The position numbers and the translations under genes were made by a program. From contig CABUKE010000002.1 in the NCBI GenBank assembly GCA_902492065.1, positions 176,704 to 240,703 on the forward strand: DNA of 64,000 nucleotides, given 5' to 3'. Within the stretch, counting starts at the first letter, position 1, and each line of letters begins with the position of its first letter. The notes beneath the pieces were generated by a model. It searched no databases and was not told the origin of the DNA. It was given only the letters and a program-made list of their open reading frames with translations. Origin of the DNA: an uncultured Eubacteriales bacterium. GTDB taxonomy: Bacteria > Bacillota > Clostridia > UBA1381 > UMGS1253. This document shows, one piece after another, positions 62,003-64,000 of this stretch.

Positions 62003-62030
62003 AACAGCAGGGATTAAAATTCCTGCTGTT
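62003..62030 (+). terminator. Second terminator after tRNA-Ser
   Basis: AACAGCAGG pairs with CCTGCTGTT, followed by TTGTTATTTTTT. A standard terminator. From 62043 to 62223 I see only a short open tail (62062-62175) that resembles a truncated, lysine-rich protein end. Confidence 0.75.
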
Positions 62031-62223
62031 TTGTTATTTTTTCCGCATTGTTATCATGGGTTTCAGGATAACACGCTCATAGAACAGGCAAGAGAAGCAA
62101 AGGGTAAATCCGTGACAAACAGCCGAATTATTGTAAAAATGTTATCAAAACGAATAAAAGCATATAAGGCGATATAATGAAAAGCGGGGCGATACATAAC
62201 CATAATAATTTGGAGGTACTAAA

Positions 62224-62559
62224 ATGTATAACGAAAACAACACTCTAAGCCCCGCAGAAATCGAACTGCTCAGCAATGTATCAGGTGCATACTCTTCTCC
62301 CTTTTGGGACGGAATGCACGAAGTTACCGGCACGTTGGATACTGTCCGAAAAATAAAGGTTGTCCTTGAAACACTCTGCTCCACGGGCAACGAATTGGAA
62401 GCCTATAATCTGATTTTGGCGGCATACGATTTGATTGCTGTTGAAACACCCCCGGCTATTTCCGAGCTTGCACCCTACCCGGACGCAATCAGGCGGTTTA
62501 TCATTGAGTTTTTGCTCGACACCCACGACCTGCTGATCGACTACGAAAGCGAGGAATAA
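62224..62559 (+). CDS. Hypothetical small acidic protein
   Basis: 111 residues, not recognised with certainty; it resembles small DUF6809-like proteins of mobile elements, but that is a weak guess. Two acidic, leucine-rich helices (LAAYDLIAVETPP and FIIEFLLDTHDLLIDYESEE), no cysteine, no signal peptide. The ATG has TTGGAGGT 7 bases upstream, which supports real translation. It is the only convincing gene between tRNA-Ser and the LysR gene. Nothing similar is seen elsewhere in the window. Confidence 0.65.
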   Translation: MYNENNTLSPAEIELLSNVSGAYSSPFWDGMHEVTGTLDTVRKIKVVLETLCSTGNELEAYNLILAAYDLIAVETPPAISELAPYPDAIRRFIIEFLLDTHDLLIDYESEE

Positions 62560-62887
62560 AAAACAGCAACTCTGTATTGGGGACGCCCGTACAGAATTGC
62601 TTGCTACGTTGGCAGGTCGTTCAAAAAAGAGAAAGCCACTGCCAAGGGATAACTATACCCTTTTGTATAAAATAGGGTTGCTCGGCTGTTCCCCCTCTCC
62701 ACACCTCTCCCCCTCAAAACTACCTGTTATTACCCGAAAAAAGAGATATTACAGGGCGACAGTTTCCACAACTTTGCAGAAATCAACAGGCTTTTTCTTT
62801 TCGGGTTGTGAAAATACAACCAATAGGAAACCGCTATGCAATATACCAGCAAGCATCGCCTTTGTGATACCACAACGGCATTTACCA
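62560..62887. other. Gene-poor stretch, probable mobile-element remnant
   Basis: This stretch has no ribosome binding site with a plausible gene; the open frames are low-quality. Its C- and T-rich strings (CCCCCTCTCCACACCTCTCC) and a stretch of near-coding sequence with no start suggest decayed or non-coding DNA of an integrated element. The reading is weak. Confidence 0.3.
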
Positions 62888-62915
62888 CCCCACAAAACAT
62901 AAATGTTTTGCGGGG
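62888..62915. repeat. 13-bp inverted repeat
   Basis: CCCCACAAAACAT (62888-62900) and ATGTTTTGCGGGG (62903-62915) pair with one mismatch around AA. The loop is too short for a typical terminator and has no T-run. It could be an operator, an origin or transfer site of an old element, or a stem in an RNA. Confidence 0.45.
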
Positions 62916-62997
62916 AACCCCGGTAATCAGGGAAAAGCCCTGAAACCCTGTTCACTACGAAAGATTTATGAGATTTGAGTGCACTGAGCCATTGTAG

Positions 62998-63027
62998 AAA
63001 AAAACAGCCACCTTGTTTAGGCGGCTG
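62998..63027 (-). terminator. Terminator after the LysR gene
   Basis: On the minus strand, CAGCCGCC...GGTGGCTG stem followed by seven T. It lies 16 bases past the LysR stop. Confidence 0.8.
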
Positions 63028-63042
63028 ATACATAACATATTG

Positions 63043-63909
63043 TTATCGGTATTGCAAATAATCCAGAAATTTTTTAACAGCAAGTGAAGCCGTTTTTTTA
63101 TCTTTTAGAGCAAGACCGATATTGCGGTATGCCGGAACATCAAGCTCCTTTGCGAGAATTTTATACGGCACACGCTTTAATATAAGCTGCGGTAAAATGC
63201 TGATTCCAAGCCCGCTTTCCACCATCGACATAATGGCGTAATCGTCCCAAGTGGTAAAATGCACTTTTGGAGTTAAACCGCAACGCTCGAAAATTTCTGA
63301 AACCTCTGCCTTTGCGCCTTTTTCAAGAAGCATGAACGGATCGTCGCAAAGTGCTGAAACAGGGAATTTTTCACATTCGGCAAGCCTGTGATTTTCCGGA
63401 ATAATTGCCATCAACTGATCCTGCTCCAAAAAGATTGTTTCAAAATCAGAATGTGTCGGTAAGCGTAGAAAACCGCAATCAACCCGTCCCTCCATAATCC
63501 ATTCCTCTATTTCCGTATAATCGCCGAGTAGAAGTTCGTAATCAATATGCGGATAATCTTTTTGAAATTCTTTGATGATATTTGGCAGCCAATGAGTTGC
63601 CACACTTGAAAAAGTACCGATACGAATTAAGCCTGATTGAAGCCCGTTCAGTTCGTCAACCTGCATTTGCAGTTTCTCATATTCTGCGACGAGGCTTTTC
63701 GCATAGGGCAATAATTTCAAACCGTCCGAAGTCAGCTTAACGCCGCCTTTTCCCCGTTCCAGCAACACTACTTTCCATTCTTTTTCAAGATCGCTGATCA
63801 TACGACTGATACCTGATTGAGAATAGTTCAGTATTTCCGCAGCTTTTGTGAAACTGCCGTATTCAATCGTTTTGACAAACGACATATATTTTTGAATATT
63901 CATATCCAT
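63043..63909 (-). CDS. LysR family transcriptional regulator
   Basis: 288 residues, full length for the family. The N-terminal winged helix-turn-helix has GSFTKAAEILNYSQSGISRMISDLE (split, near residues 18-42). The effector domain begins near residue 90 (LIRIGTFSSVATHWLPNII) and ends with a regular KKFLDYL. The ligand is unknown. Such regulators often control a divergent neighbour, which would lie beyond the end of this window. GGAGGAT-like bases (RC of ATCATCCTCC) lie just before the ATG. It is separate from the operon genes and near the tRNA-Ser site. Confidence 0.9.
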   Translation of the reverse strand: MDMNIQKYMSFVKTIEYGSFTKAAEILNYSQSGISRMISDLEKEWKVVLLERGKGGVKLTSDGLKLLPYAKSLVAEYEKLQMQVDELNGLQSGLIRIGTFSSVATHWLPNIIKEFQKDYPHIDYELLLGDYTEIEEWIMEGRVDCGFLRLPTHSDFETIFLEQDQLMAIIPENHRLAECEKFPVSALCDDPFMLLEKGAKAEVSEIFERCGLTPKVHFTTWDDYAIMSMVESGLGISILPQLILKRVPYKILAKELDVPAYRNIGLALKDKKTASLAVKKFLDYLQYR

Positions 63910-64000
63910 AATGAAATCATCCTCCTTTTAGCATCTGTTTTTATCATATCCTAACGGAGCATAAGCCCCATAATACGCACCCTCTGCAAATTTTGTCTTA

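Noticed and set aside
62749..63033. 94-codon minus-strand frame upstream of the LysR terminator
   Set aside because: It runs through the terminator and inverted repeat and has no ribosome binding site; more likely non-coding mobile-element DNA.
1..64000. CRISPR arrays and intact insertion sequences
   Set aside because: No regularly spaced repeats and no transposase, integrase or cas-type proteins were seen anywhere in the window.

Overview
The window reads as chromosome of an anaerobic, endospore-forming member of the Clostridia (Firmicutes). The evidence is an alpha/beta small acid-soluble spore protein gene and a YtxC-type sporulation gene, together with a bifurcating-type [FeFe] hydrogenase operon, indolepyruvate:ferredoxin oxidoreductase, and GGAGG-type ribosome binding sites with TTGACA/TATAAT-type promoters throughout. 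The species cannot be named from the sequence.

Layout. 0.1-1.8 kb: a DUF6873-type GME-fold gene and ytxC. 1.8-16.6 kb, minus strand: hisS-aspS, a GNAT gene, the protein quality-control block tig-clpP-clpX / lon-ysxC, a phosphoesterase with pncB, and pcrA. 16.7-25.3 kb, minus strand: the redox region. It holds an operon for a multimeric [FeFe] hydrogenase (NuoE-like, a lone ATP-binding protein, a [2Fe-2S] protein, HydB, HydA), preceded by a near-perfect Rex operator. Directly upstream is a second operon for a non-catalytic-looking (sensory-type) [FeFe] hydrogenase homologue with two DRTGG-type proteins, an RsbW/RsbT-like ATPase and a PHP phosphoesterase. 25.4-33.4 kb: a lysylphosphatidylglycerol-synthase-like membrane protein, nadE, pyk, a small-molecule kinase, pyrE, an AT-rich orphan gene and a DUF218 protein. 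33.5-43.8 kb, plus strand: DUF512 radical SAM, der, plsY, gpsA, rmuC, asp23-like, fakA, recG and a SASP gene. 43.8-49.2 kb: a YihY-type membrane protein, a divergent GH37-like/GH42 pair, tRNA-Leu and a membrane protein. 49.3-61.6 kb, minus strand: a MATE exporter, an ACT/YnbB/isomerase operon, an SGNH hydrolase and an aryl-ketoacid operon (Na+/solute symporter, two phenylacetate-CoA ligases, a small TIGR04076-like protein, iorA, iorB). 61.7-64 kb: tRNA-Ser preceded by a truncated tRNA-Ser copy, then sparse sequence with an orphan gene and a LysR regulator, resembling the edge of an island.

How the genes may work together. IorAB oxidises aryl-pyruvates to aryl-acetyl-CoA and reduces ferredoxin. 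The PaaK-type ligases could release the acid with ATP gain, and the hydrogenase could dispose of reduced ferredoxin plus NADH as H2. The Rex site ties hydrogenase expression to the NADH/NAD+ ratio. The sensory hydrogenase operon is the best candidate in the window for an incompletely described signalling system.
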